Below are positions 7,208-14,592 of a DNA stretch of 26,524 nt, piece by piece. Origin of the DNA: Prevotella sp. UBA4339 (lineage in GTDB: Bacteria; Bacteroidota; Bacteroidia; Bacteroidales; Bacteroidaceae); NCBI GenBank assembly GCA_002393725.1, contig DGTJ01000053.1, positions 1-26,524 on the forward strand, read 5' to 3'. How positions within the stretch are numbered: the first letter of the stretch is position 1; the number at the start of each line of letters is the position of its first letter. The notes below the pieces were generated by a model. It ran no database searches and was not told where the DNA came from. It saw only the letters and a list, made by a program, of their open reading frames with translations. A program made the position numbers and the translations under genes.

Positions 7208-8755
7208 TCAGAAAGGCAATGGACCATTACCCGACTGCGAAGACTGGATATTGGCGAACGGGTCATAGCCATCATTCGCCGGAGGCTGGCTGTCGCCGTT
7301 TATCCTCGAACCAACTATCTCACCCCCGTTGTCAGCGACTCTTGATAACCTTCCGTCATCAGGATTCTCAAAGCGAGTGAATTCACCACGGAATGTAAGG
7401 AGCACATCACCCGTGGCACCCTTACGATGCTTGGCAATGATAATCTGTGCCATACCATGAAGATCGTGTCCGCTGTCATCCTGATAAATATGATAATATT
7501 CAGGACGATGCACGAAGAGCACCATATCGGCATCCTGCTCTATGGCTCCGGACTCACGAAGATCGGATAGTTGGGGGCGCTTACCCTCCAGTCCCTCACG
7601 GCTCTCCACACCACGATTCAACTGACTAAGTGCAAGGATGGGGACATCGAGCTCCTTGGCGAGTCCTTTCAGAGAACGAGAGATGGTAGACACCTCCTCC
7701 TGGCGACTGCTGAACCTCATCCCATTGGCATTCATCAGCTGAAGATAGTCGATCATGATAATCTTCACACCATGCTCACGAACCAGGCGACGGGCCTTGG
7801 TGCGGAGTTCAAAGACAGACAGGCCTGGGGTATCGTCAATGTAGAGAGGTGCGTCCATCAGCTTATTGATACGCTTGTCCAGTCTCTCCCACTCGTCCTG
7901 ATGCAACTGGCCGTTAAGGATCTTGGAGCCTTGGATTTCACACACATTTGAAATCAATCGGTTGACCAGCTGCACGTTAGACATCTCAAGTGAGAAGAAT
8001 GCCATCGGGACATTATAGTCTGCTGCGATATTCTTTGCCATTGACAAAGCGAAAGAAGTCTTACCCATGGCAGGGCGCCCGGCTATAATCACAAGGTCGG
8101 ATGCCTGCCAGCCTGAGGTGATATCGTCGAGCTTGTGATATCCGGTAGGCACACCTGTCAGTCCGTCAGTGTTCTGAGCCGCTTTAGAGATTACATCAAG
8201 GGCCTGTTTGATTACAGGATTTATATGAGTATAATCCTTCTTCATATTTCTCTGGCTCAGTTCAAACAGGGAATTTTCGGCTTCCTGCATCACATCCTCT
8301 ATATCGCTTGTCTCATCGAAAGCCTTTGTCTCAACGACACTTGCAAACGATATCAGCTGACGTGCCAGGAATTTCTGGGCTATGATATTAGCATGATACT
8401 CTATGTTGGCTGATGAAGCCACTCGCGATGTCAGCTCCATAATGTATGCCGGGCCTCCAACCTCTTCCAAATGCCCTTCTTTCGACAAGCGGTCAGTCAC
8501 TGTAAGCATGTCGACAGGCTTTTCTGCCATCGAGAGATCTCTAATCGCTGCATACACCATCTGGTTACGAGGCTCATAGAAGCTCTCAGGATACAGCATC
8601 TCGCAGACGATAGCATAAGCATCCTTATCTATCATCAGTGCTCCCAGCACAGCCTTCTCCACATCGAGGGCCTGAGGCTGAAGATGACCGTAAGTATTAT
8701 CCAGAGGCTGTTGCCGCCGTACTCTCCTTCGGTTATTGTTGTCTTGTTCTGCCAT
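7208..8755 (-). CDS. dnaB: replicative DNA helicase DnaB
   Basis: A 515-residue hexameric helicase when started at the ATG at 8755 (MAEQDNNNRRRVRRQQPL). The reading frame is open further upstream, but the promoter at 8773-8803 lies inside that extension, so 8755 is the right start. The N-terminal DnaB domain begins near residue 25 (LQPQALDVEKAVLGALMID). Walker A GRPAMGKT is at 226-233, followed by FFSLEMS, the Walker B-like IIMIDYLQLM and LSQLNRGVESR. It unwinds DNA at the fork and loads primase. The C-terminal tail of about 35 residues is hydrophilic and ends NGPLPF, loosely like an SSB tip. It converges with the dnaN operon. Confidence 0.97.
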   Translation of the reverse strand: MAEQDNNNRRRVRRQQPLDNTYGHLQPQALDVEKAVLGALMIDKDAYAIVCEMLYPESFYEPRNQMVYAAIRDLSMAEKPVDMLTVTDRLSKEGHLEEVGGPAYIMELTSRVASSANIEYHANIIAQKFLARQLISFASVVETKAFDETSDIEDVMQEAENSLFELSQRNMKKDYTHINPVIKQALDVISKAAQNTDGLTGVPTGYHKLDDITSGWQASDLVIIAGRPAMGKTSFALSMAKNIAADYNVPMAFFSLEMSNVQLVNRLISNVCEIQGSKILNGQLHQDEWERLDKRINKLMDAPLYIDDTPGLSVFELRTKARRLVREHGVKIIMIDYLQLMNANGMRFSSRQEEVSTISRSLKGLAKELDVPILALSQLNRGVESREGLEGKRPQLSDLRESGAIEQDADMVLFVHRPEYYHIYQDDSGHDLHGMAQIIIAKHRKGATGDVLLTFRGEFTRFENPDDGRLSRVADNGGEIVGSRINGDSQPPANDGYDPFANIQSSQSGNGPLPF

Positions 8756-8772
8756 AATTATAATCTGAGCTG

Positions 8773-8803
8773 CAAAGATAGCAATAAAAACTGAACTATC
8801 AAA
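8773..8803 (-). promoter_or_regulatory. promoter of dnaB
   Basis: On the minus strand TTTG (8800-8803) and TATCTTTG (8773-8780) are separated by 19 nt. The predicted start near 8769 leaves a 14-nt leader before ATG 8755. This fixes the dnaB start codon. Confidence 0.75.
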
Positions 8804-8834
8804 ACAATCAACCAAAAGTTTTTTGGTAAGAATG

Positions 8835-8867
8835 AAAAACCTGGGGGTCAATCGACCTCCAGGTTTT
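8835..8867 (-). terminator. terminator of the OmpA-like gene
   Basis: Arms of 14 nt (8836-8849 and 8854-8867) pair around the loop AATC with a single mismatch (a wobble on the plus-strand reading). In the leftward direction the stem ends GACCCCCAGGTTTTTC, giving a short T run. It lies between the OmpA-like stop (8902) and the dnaB promoter. Confidence 0.8.
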
Positions 8868-8901
8868 CATACTTTACCATATTATTAATATTGAAACATC
8901 C

Positions 8902-9756
8902 TTATTCGTTGTCAGGAGCCTGGCCAATGAGATCCATAAACTCATCAAGCTTAGGAGTAATAATAATCTGAGTGCGACGATTGCGCTGCTTACCTACCTC
9001 AGTATCGTTGCTTGCGATAGGATTAAACTCACCACGACCACCGGCAGTAAGTCGCTTAGGATCTACGCCATAGTCGTTCTGCAATGCCTGAACGACGCTT
9101 GATGCACGGAGTGCGGAAAGGTCCCAGTTGTTGCGGATATTCTGCTTCTTGATAGGCACATTATCGGTATTACCTTCGATAAGCACATCGTAGTCCTTAT
9201 AGTCTTTAATAATCTTTGCAATCTTAGACAGAGTCTCGGCAGCACGACTGTTAATCTCATAAGAACCACTCTGATAGAGCATATTGTCTGCCAATGAAAT
9301 ATACACTACCCCCTTGAGCACCTGAACATCAACTTCCTTCAGCTCCTCCTTAGAGAGTGAACGGGTAAGATTGTTCGTCAGCACCATATTAAGAGAGTCG
9401 CTCTTTGACTTCACCTCAACCAGATGACGGATATATTTGTTTGACTCGTTGATCTGATCCACGAGTTTTTCGATAGAGACATTGTTCTGCGAAGCATTTG
9501 TAAGACTCCTGTCGAGTGACTCCTGCAGTTTGGCATACTTATCTTCAGCGTTCTTGAGCATCTGCTGCATACCGCGCTGCTGCTCCTCCAAGCTGGTGAT
9601 ACGCGCATTCTTGGCAGCGAGGTCTTCCTTAGCTGCCTGCAGACTCTCATTCAGGGTCTTATTGGTGGTCTGACACTCCAAAAGTTCTTTTTTACTGCCA
9701 CAACTGGTCATTATCAGACCCAAGCCGAGGGCAATCATAATAACATTCCTTTTCAT
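8902..9756 (-). CDS. OmpA-family lipoprotein with coiled-coil stalk
   Basis: A 284-residue protein when started at ATG 9756, which is preceded by AGGAG (ataaggagaataatt). The longer frame upstream overlaps the promoter and lacks a signal. The lipobox LIMTSC gives lipidated Cys19. Residues of about 25-140 are an acidic/basic heptad-rich coiled coil (LLECQTTNKTLNESLQAAKEDL and onward). Residues of about 160-270 are an OmpA C-terminal peptidoglycan-binding domain: NTDNVPI, NWDLSALRASSVVQAL, GVDPKRL, GRGEFNPIASN, and RNRRTQIII, with the Asp and Arg that contact diaminopimelate. The role is to anchor the outer membrane to the cell wall. It has its own promoter-like element and terminator, so it is monocistronic. 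Confidence 0.92.
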   Translation of the reverse strand: MKRNVIMIALGLGLIMTSCGSKKELLECQTTNKTLNESLQAAKEDLAAKNARITSLEEQQRGMQQMLKNAEDKYAKLQESLDRSLTNASQNNVSIEKLVDQINESNKYIRHLVEVKSKSDSLNMVLTNNLTRSLSKEELKEVDVQVLKGVVYISLADNMLYQSGSYEINSRAAETLSKIAKIIKDYKDYDVLIEGNTDNVPIKKQNIRNNWDLSALRASSVVQALQNDYGVDPKRLTAGGRGEFNPIASNDTEVGKQRNRRTQIIITPKLDEFMDLIGQAPDNE

Positions 9757-9790
9757 AATTATTCTCCTTATAAATAAAACTTTTCGGATG

Positions 9791-9798
9791 CAAAGATA
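9791..9798 (-). promoter_or_regulatory. -7 element of the OmpA-like gene
   Basis: TATCTTTG on the minus strand matches TAnnTTTG. Only a poor -33 candidate (ATTG at 9817-9820, 18-nt spacer) is seen. The predicted start is near 9787, about 31 nt before ATG 9756, which supports the shorter reading frame. Confidence 0.6.
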
Positions 9799-9857
9799 GT
9801 GAACTGGAAGCAAAAACAATGAAAAAGTGACGCTAATTTAGAATTATTATAATTATT

Positions 9858-9888
9858 TTTGCACTTTCCATGTTTTTTAGTAATTTTG
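9858..9888 (+). promoter_or_regulatory. promoter of ispE, abutting the start codon
   Basis: TTTG (9858-9861) and TAATTTTG (9881-9888) are separated by 19 nt, a full Bacteroidetes consensus. The -7 element ends only 4 nt before ATG 9893, so transcription should start at or within a base or two of the initiator codon. A leaderless mRNA is implied. Confidence 0.75.
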
Positions 9889-9892
9889 CAGC

Positions 9893-10726
9893 ATGATAAC
9901 ATTCCCGATAGCAAAAATAAACCTTGGCCTCAACGTAGTTGAAAAGAGGCCTGACGGTTATCACAACTTGGAAACAGTTTTCTATCCTGTACAAATAAGA
10001 GATGCTCTTGAGGTTTACGAGATGGATGCTGATTTTCCCTCAAGTGTAGACTGTGACCTGAAAGTGACAAACATTCATATCGACGGTGATGAGCAGCGCA
10101 ACTTAGTGGTTCGTGCATATCAGATGTTGAAACAAGATTTCCCGGACCTTCCACGTTTACATATACATTTATATAAAGGTATACCTACTCAGGCAGGAAT
10201 GGGAGGTGGCTCCAGCGACTGCGGTTTTATGATAACTTTATTGAATGATATGTTCAACCTCGGGCTTACCGTTCAACAGATGACAGACTATGCAGCCCGC
10301 CTCGGAGCAGACTGCCCGTTTTTCATCATCAACAAGCCCTGCTATGCGGAGGGCATAGGAGAAAAGCTGCAACCTATAAGCCTTAATCTATGTGGCTGGT
10401 ATTTAGCAGTAGTCCGTCCGGCAATTCCTGTCCCCACAAAAGAAGCATTCTCTCTTATCACACCACATCATCCTGACACGAACTGTCGTGACATTGTGAT
10501 GCAACCAGTAGAGATGTGGCGCGACCGACTCACCAATGATTTTGAGAAAAGCGTGTTTACCCTTCATCCTGAAATAAGAGCAATAAAAGAACGGCTGTAT
10601 GATATGGGTGCGACCTATGCAGCGATGTCTGGCTCCGGCTCATCGCTATATGGGCTTTTCCGTCAGCCGACAGACCTTAGTTGTTTTGATGAAGAAGGCA
10701 CATTTAAAACAATAATCCCGCTCTGA
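9893..10726 (+). CDS. ispE: 4-diphosphocytidyl-2-C-methyl-D-erythritol kinase
   Basis: A 277-residue GHMP kinase of the non-mevalonate isoprenoid pathway. It phosphorylates CDP-ME at the 2-hydroxyl. Visible features are PIAKINLGLNV with catalytic Lys8, RPDGYHNLETVF, the glycine-rich ATP loop GMGGGSSDC at 102-110, catalytic Asp140 in GADCPFF, and MSGSGSSLYGLF near the C-terminus. All catalytic elements are intact. The ATG at 9893 lies directly behind the promoter, and no ribosome-binding site can fit. The last codons and stop are built into the hairpin at 10711-10740. It is monocistronic and converges on galE. Confidence 0.96.
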   Translation: MITFPIAKINLGLNVVEKRPDGYHNLETVFYPVQIRDALEVYEMDADFPSSVDCDLKVTNIHIDGDEQRNLVVRAYQMLKQDFPDLPRLHIHLYKGIPTQAGMGGGSSDCGFMITLLNDMFNLGLTVQQMTDYAARLGADCPFFIINKPCYAEGIGEKLQPISLNLCGWYLAVVRPAIPVPTKEAFSLITPHHPDTNCRDIVMQPVEMWRDRLTNDFEKSVFTLHPEIRAIKERLYDMGATYAAMSGSGSSLYGLFRQPTDLSCFDEEGTFKTIIPL

Positions 10727-10740
10727 TGAGCGGGATTATT
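10711..10740. terminator. 13-bp perfect bidirectional hairpin, ispE/galE
   Basis: AATAATCCCGCTC (10711-10723) is perfectly complementary to GAGCGGGATTATT (10728-10740) around TGAT. The ispE stop codon TGA (10724-10726) is in the loop, and the galE stop begins 1 bp beyond. The T tract is weak (ATTATTATTA), so efficiency is uncertain, but the symmetry suits two convergent genes. Confidence 0.8.
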
Positions 10741-10741
10741 A

Positions 10742-11782
10742 TTACTGTATACCGTCTTCGCGGAGTTTCTTCTGCCATTTCCAGGCACTCTTGAGCACTT
10801 CCTCTGTAGGAGTATCAGCTTTCCAGCCAAGAACTTTGTTGGCCTTGTCTACATTGCCCCATACCTGCTCAATATCACCTTCACGACGAGGAGCGTATGT
10901 CCAGTTGACCTTTACACCCGTTGCCTTCTCAAATCCTTCTACCACTTCAAGAGTTGACAGACCCTTACCCGTACCTATATTGAACACCTCAACAGCATCT
11001 GTCTCCGGCTTGTCGAGCACACGCTCCATTGCCTTAACATGAGCCTTAGCAAGATCTACTACGTATATATAGTCACGTATGCATGTCTTGTCTGGCGTAT
11101 TATAGTCATGGCCAAATATCTTCAGCTGTTTGCGAATACCCATAGCCGTCTGGGTAACAAAAGGAATCAGATTCATGGGGACTCCATTAGGCAACTCACC
11201 AATAAGTGCTGTCGGATGAGCACCGATAGGATTGAAATACCTCAGAATGATTGACTTGATTGGGGCTCCAGAGTGGATATAGTCCTGTATAATCTCCTCG
11301 TTGATCTGCTTCGTATTGCCATAAGGCGACAAAGCCTTCTGGATAGGAGCGTTCTCAGTAACAGGCAAGTTTTCCTTTGACGGCTGTCCGTAAACGGTAC
11401 AGCTTGAAGAGAAGATGATGCCCTTAACGTCATATTTCGGCATCAGCTCAAGAAGGTTAATCAGAGATGTAAGATTATTGCGATAATAGAGCAAAGGTTT
11501 CTCCACACTCTCACCAACAGCCTTAGATGCCGCGAAATGAATGATTCCCTCAATCTTGGGATATTTCTTGAAGACACCCTCGAGAGCCTCCATATCGCAA
11601 CAATCAACTTTTTCAAATGCAGGTCTGATACCAGTAATCTTCTCAATACCTTCAACCACATTTGCATTAGAGTTTGACAAGTTATCAACGATTACGACCT
11701 CATAACCTGCCTCCTGAAGTTCCACTGTAGTATGGCTACCTATAAAGCCTGTACCACCAGTAACCAGAATTGTCTGTTTCAT
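10742..11782 (-). CDS. galE: UDP-glucose 4-epimerase
   Basis: A 346-residue extended short-chain dehydrogenase. The NAD-binding GGTGFIG is at 9-15, the SSS motif at 125-127 precedes CTVYG, and the catalytic Tyr154-x3-Lys158 is in SPYGNTK. RDYIYVVDLAKAHV and a C-terminal substrate-binding region (NIGTGKGLSTLEVVEGF) follow. It interconverts UDP-glucose and UDP-galactose for galactose use and surface glycan synthesis. The protein is intact and of usual length. It is transcribed alone from the promoter at 11817-11848, divergent from the patatin gene. Confidence 0.94.
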   Translation of the reverse strand: MKQTILVTGGTGFIGSHTTVELQEAGYEVVIVDNLSNSNANVVEGIEKITGIRPAFEKVDCCDMEALEGVFKKYPKIEGIIHFAASKAVGESVEKPLLYYRNNLTSLINLLELMPKYDVKGIIFSSSCTVYGQPSKENLPVTENAPIQKALSPYGNTKQINEEIIQDYIHSGAPIKSIILRYFNPIGAHPTALIGELPNGVPMNLIPFVTQTAMGIRKQLKIFGHDYNTPDKTCIRDYIYVVDLAKAHVKAMERVLDKPETDAVEVFNIGTGKGLSTLEVVEGFEKATGVKVNWTYAPRREGDIEQVWGNVDKANKVLGWKADTPTEEVLKSAWKWQKKLREDGIQ

Positions 11783-11816
11783 ATTCTATTATTAGTTATA
11801 GTTTTAATATTTTCTG

Positions 11817-11848
11817 CAAAATTACAAATATTTTTCCAATCAATCAAA
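11817..11848 (-). promoter_or_regulatory. promoter of galE
   Basis: On the minus strand TTTG (11845-11848) and TAATTTTG (11817-11824) have a 20-nt spacer. The start would be near 11813, leaving a leader of about 31 nt. The -33 element lies about 20 bp from the divergent patatin -7 element, so the two promoters occupy neighbouring or overlapping polymerase sites. Confidence 0.75.
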
Positions 11849-11867
11849 CTTTTCGGATTATTTTTTG

Positions 11868-11875
11868 TACTTTTG
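11868..11875 (+). promoter_or_regulatory. -7 element of patatin-trmD
   Basis: TACTTTTG matches TAnnTTTG. No good TTTG -33 element is found at the right distance, because the region is occupied by the galE promoter. The predicted start is near 11879, giving a leader of about 16 nt that includes AGGAG just before ATG 11895. Confidence 0.6.
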
Positions 11876-11894
11876 CACAGATTAAACAGGAGAA

Positions 11895-12740
11895 ATGAAA
11901 AAAGGACTTGTCTTAGAGGGCGGAGCTATGCGAGGTCTCTTCACTGCAGGAATACTCGACGTGATGATGGAAGCAGGTATAGAGTTTGACGGCATGATAG
12001 GGGTGTCGGCAGGAGCTGCATTCGGATGTAACTACAAGTCCAGGCAGCCCGGCAGAGCAATAAGATACAACACCAGGTTCGCCAAAGACAAGCGCTACTG
12101 CAGTCTGACGTCTTGGTGGAAGACTGGCGACCTATACAATGCTGACTTCGGATACCACGTCATACCCACCCAATACGATATTTTCGACGATAAGGCATTC
12201 GAAGAGAATCCTATGGAGTTCTATGCTGTATGCACTGATGTTGAGACAGGAAAAGCTGTCTACAAGAGACTTGAGAAGAGCGATCATCTTACCTACGACT
12301 GGATCAGAGCTTCAGCCTCAATGCCTTTGGCATCAAAAGTCGTAGAGCTGGAAGGTCAGAAAGTACTTGATGGAGGTGTTGCCGACTCAATACCTTTGGA
12401 ATTTTTCGAAAGTATCGGATACGACCGTAATATTGTTATCCTGACCCAACCCGACGGCTACGTCAAGGAACGCAATCGCCTGATGCCTCTAATGCGCATT
12501 TCGTTAAGGAAATACCCAAAGATGATTGAAGCTATCGACAAGCGTCATCTGATGTATAACAGAGAGCTTGTATATGTTTATAATGCTGAGACAGAAGGCA
12601 GGGCTTATGTCATACGTCCGGAAGAGAAGCTGCCTATCGGCCATATCTCCCACAATCCTGAAGAGATGCGGCACGTCTATGAGATTGGACGTAAATCAGG
12701 TGAGAGGCATCTGGAAAGAATAAAAAAATTTTTAGAATGA
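11895..12740 (+). CDS. patatin-like phospholipase (YjjU type)
   Basis: A 281-residue patatin-family hydrolase. The oxyanion segment LEGGAMRG is at 7-14, the nucleophile Ser38 is in GVSAG, and the catalytic Asp159 is in DGGVADSIP, so the Ser-Asp dyad is complete. No signal peptide is visible, which suggests a cytoplasmic or membrane-peripheral lipid hydrolase; the substrate is unknown. The C-terminal part (about 190-281: KERNRLMP, YNRELVYVYNAE, RPEEKLPIGHI) is the region usual for the bacterial YjjU/YchK-like group. Its stop overlaps the trmD start by 4 nt (ATGA), indicating translational coupling. Confidence 0.92.
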   Translation: MKKGLVLEGGAMRGLFTAGILDVMMEAGIEFDGMIGVSAGAAFGCNYKSRQPGRAIRYNTRFAKDKRYCSLTSWWKTGDLYNADFGYHVIPTQYDIFDDKAFEENPMEFYAVCTDVETGKAVYKRLEKSDHLTYDWIRASASMPLASKVVELEGQKVLDGGVADSIPLEFFESIGYDRNIVILTQPDGYVKERNRLMPLMRISLRKYPKMIEAIDKRHLMYNRELVYVYNAETEGRAYVIRPEEKLPIGHISHNPEEMRHVYEIGRKSGERHLERIKKFLE

Positions 12741-13411
12741 GAATAGACATAATAACAGTATTGCCAGAAATGCTTGAGGGATTCGTCCATGAGTCAATTC
12801 TGGCACGTGCAGAAAAAAAGGGCCTCGCAGAGATTCGTCTTCACAATCTGCGAGACTATACTCTCGACAAGTGGCGTCGTGTTGACGATTATCCTTATGG
12901 AGGTTCTGCAGGAATGGTGATGCAATGCGAACCCATCGACCGCTGTATTACAGCCCTCAAGTCAGAACGCGAATATGATGAGGTGATCTTTACCTCACCC
13001 GACGGAGAGCGCTTCGACCAGCATATGGCCAATGAGCTGTCGCTCAAGGGCAATCTGATAATTCTTGCTGGTCACTATAAAGGAATTGACCAGCGCATCC
13101 GCGATCATCTTATCACCAAAGAGATTTCCATCGGTGACTTCGTACTGACCGGTGGCGAACTGGTAGCAGCCATGATAGCCGATGCCATCGTTCGCGTTGT
13201 ACCAGGAGTAATTGGTGATGAACAGAGTGCACTGTCCGACTGCTTTCAGGACGACATTCTCGCAGCACCCATCTATACACGACCGGCAGACTACAAGGGA
13301 TGGAAAGTTCCAGAAATATTGCTTAGCGGCAATGAAGCCAAGATCCGTGAATGGGAGTTTGAACAGGCGATGGAGCGTACTCGCAGACTCCGTCCCGATC
13401 TGTTAAAATAA
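12737..13411 (+). CDS. trmD: tRNA (guanine37-N1)-methyltransferase
   Basis: A 224-residue SPOUT methyltransferase, the length typical of Bacteroidetes TrmD. Family segments are MRIDIITVLPEM, LRDYTLDKWRRVDDYPYGG (with AGMVMQCEP following), LILAGHYKGIDQRIRD, SIGDFVLTGGE and PGVIGDEQSALSDCF. The last three build the trefoil-knot S-adenosylmethionine site. It makes m1G37, which prevents frameshifting. TrmD more often sits with rimM/rplS in other bacteria; here it is coupled to a patatin gene instead. The unit ends in the hairpin at 13412-13439. Confidence 0.96.
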   Translation: MRIDIITVLPEMLEGFVHESILARAEKKGLAEIRLHNLRDYTLDKWRRVDDYPYGGSAGMVMQCEPIDRCITALKSEREYDEVIFTSPDGERFDQHMANELSLKGNLIILAGHYKGIDQRIRDHLITKEISIGDFVLTGGELVAAMIADAIVRVVPGVIGDEQSALSDCFQDDILAAPIYTRPADYKGWKVPEILLSGNEAKIREWEFEQAMERTRRLRPDLLK

Positions 13412-13439
13412 AAGCAGCGCCGGTTGGCGCTGCTTTTTT
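13412..13439. terminator. bidirectional terminator between trmD and trpS
   Basis: AGCAGCGCC (13413-13421) pairs perfectly with GGCGCTGCT (13426-13434) around GGTT. A T run (13434-13439) follows rightward and an A run is on the left side. It starts 1 bp after the trmD stop and overlaps the trpS stop (13438-13440), serving both convergent genes. Confidence 0.9.
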
Positions 13440-14526
13440 ATTTTGCAAATCTTTCTGCTTGCTGGCGGATGAGCTCTGCATCGTTGAAATAGTCAATACG
13501 CATAGCCTTACGAACCTCATCCATCGTCTGAGCACCGACCTCGCGGGCCTGCTCAGTACCCTTCTTCAGGATATTGTAGATCTCAGGTATGTCCTTCTCA
13601 AACTCAGCTCTGCGCACACGCATCGGCTCCAGGAATTTGTTCAGCACCTGATTCAGGAACTTCTTACACTTCATGTCTCCCAGTCCACCGCGACGATAGT
13701 GATCCTTCAGCTCGTCGAGGTTCTGATAGTCAGGCAGGAACTCCTTGAAATCATCGTCACATGAGAATGCGTCAAGATAAGTGAACACAGCATTTCCCTC
13801 CACATGACCCGGGTCATTCAGATTGATATGCTCAGGGTCGGTATACATCGAACGCACCTTCTGCCATACATCGTCAGCAGAGTCAGAGAGGTAGATACAG
13901 TTGCCCAGACTCTTCGACATCTTCTCCTTACCGTCTGTTCCCGGCAGTCTGCGGGCGGTCATATTCTCCGGCAACATGATATTAGGCTCTACTAGCACGG
14001 GAGCGTAGATCTGATTGAATCGGCGCACCAACTCACGGGTCACCTCCAGCATCGGCTCCTGATCCTCACCGGCAGGCACTGTCGTTGCCTTGAAGAGAGT
14101 GATGTCGGCAGCCTGCGACACCGGGTAGCAGAAGAATCCGAGAGGGATGCTCTCACCCTCGAAACCGCGCATCTTCACCTCTGTCTTCACCGTCGGGTTA
14201 CGCTGCACGCGACTTACCGACACAAGGTTCATCAGATATGTTGTGAGCTCAGCCAGCTCAGGTATCTGACTCTGGATGAAGAGCACGCACTTCTCCGGAT
14301 CGAGTCCGGCTGCGAGATAGTCGAGTGCCACCTCTATGATGTTCTGACGTATCTTCTCTGGATTATCAGCATTATCTGTCAGTGCCTGTACGTCGGCCAT
14401 GAATACAAACATACGGTCGAAGTCGCCTGCATTCTGCAGTTCCACACGACGACGCAATGAGCCTACATAGTGGCCCAGATGGAGTTTTCCCGTTGGACGG
14501 TCACCCGTCAAGATTACTTTTCCCAT
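13438..14526 (-). CDS. trpS: tryptophan--tRNA ligase
   Basis: A 362-residue class I aminoacyl-tRNA synthetase. The HIGH-type motif HLGH is at 16-19 in GDRPTGKLHLGHYVGSL, and KMSKS is at 202-206 in GKEKMSKSLGN. It charges tRNA-Trp. The C-terminal region (about 270-362: GLGDMKCKKFLNQVL, EFEKDIPEIYNIL, VRKAMRIDYFNDAEL) is intact. Its promoter at 14561-14592 directly abuts the stop codon of the giant gene upstream on the same strand, and no terminator lies between them, so read-through from the giant gene is possible. It converges on trmD. Confidence 0.96.
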   Translation of the reverse strand: MGKVILTGDRPTGKLHLGHYVGSLRRRVELQNAGDFDRMFVFMADVQALTDNADNPEKIRQNIIEVALDYLAAGLDPEKCVLFIQSQIPELAELTTYLMNLVSVSRVQRNPTVKTEVKMRGFEGESIPLGFFCYPVSQAADITLFKATTVPAGEDQEPMLEVTRELVRRFNQIYAPVLVEPNIMLPENMTARRLPGTDGKEKMSKSLGNCIYLSDSADDVWQKVRSMYTDPEHINLNDPGHVEGNAVFTYLDAFSCDDDFKEFLPDYQNLDELKDHYRRGGLGDMKCKKFLNQVLNKFLEPMRVRRAEFEKDIPEIYNILKKGTEQAREVGAQTMDEVRKAMRIDYFNDAELIRQQAERFAK

Positions 14527-14560
14527 TATATTACCTAGTTTATTATTTCAAATTTGGCTG

Positions 14561-14592
14561 CAAAGGTACTAATAAGTGAGCGAAAAACCAAA
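14561..14592 (-). promoter_or_regulatory. promoter of trpS
   Basis: On the minus strand TTTG (14589-14592) and TACCTTTG (14561-14568) are separated by 20 nt. The start would be near 14557, with a leader of about 31 nt. The -33 element touches the stop codon of the giant gene (14593-14595). Confidence 0.75.

Noticed and set aside
8756..8851. 32-codon N-terminal extension of dnaB
   Set aside because: The consensus promoter at 8773-8803 lies inside it, and DnaB homology begins after the internal ATG at 8755.
9757..9819. 21-codon N-terminal extension of the OmpA-like gene
   Set aside because: It would bury the lipoprotein signal; the ATG at 9756 has AGGAG upstream and gives a proper lipobox at Cys19.
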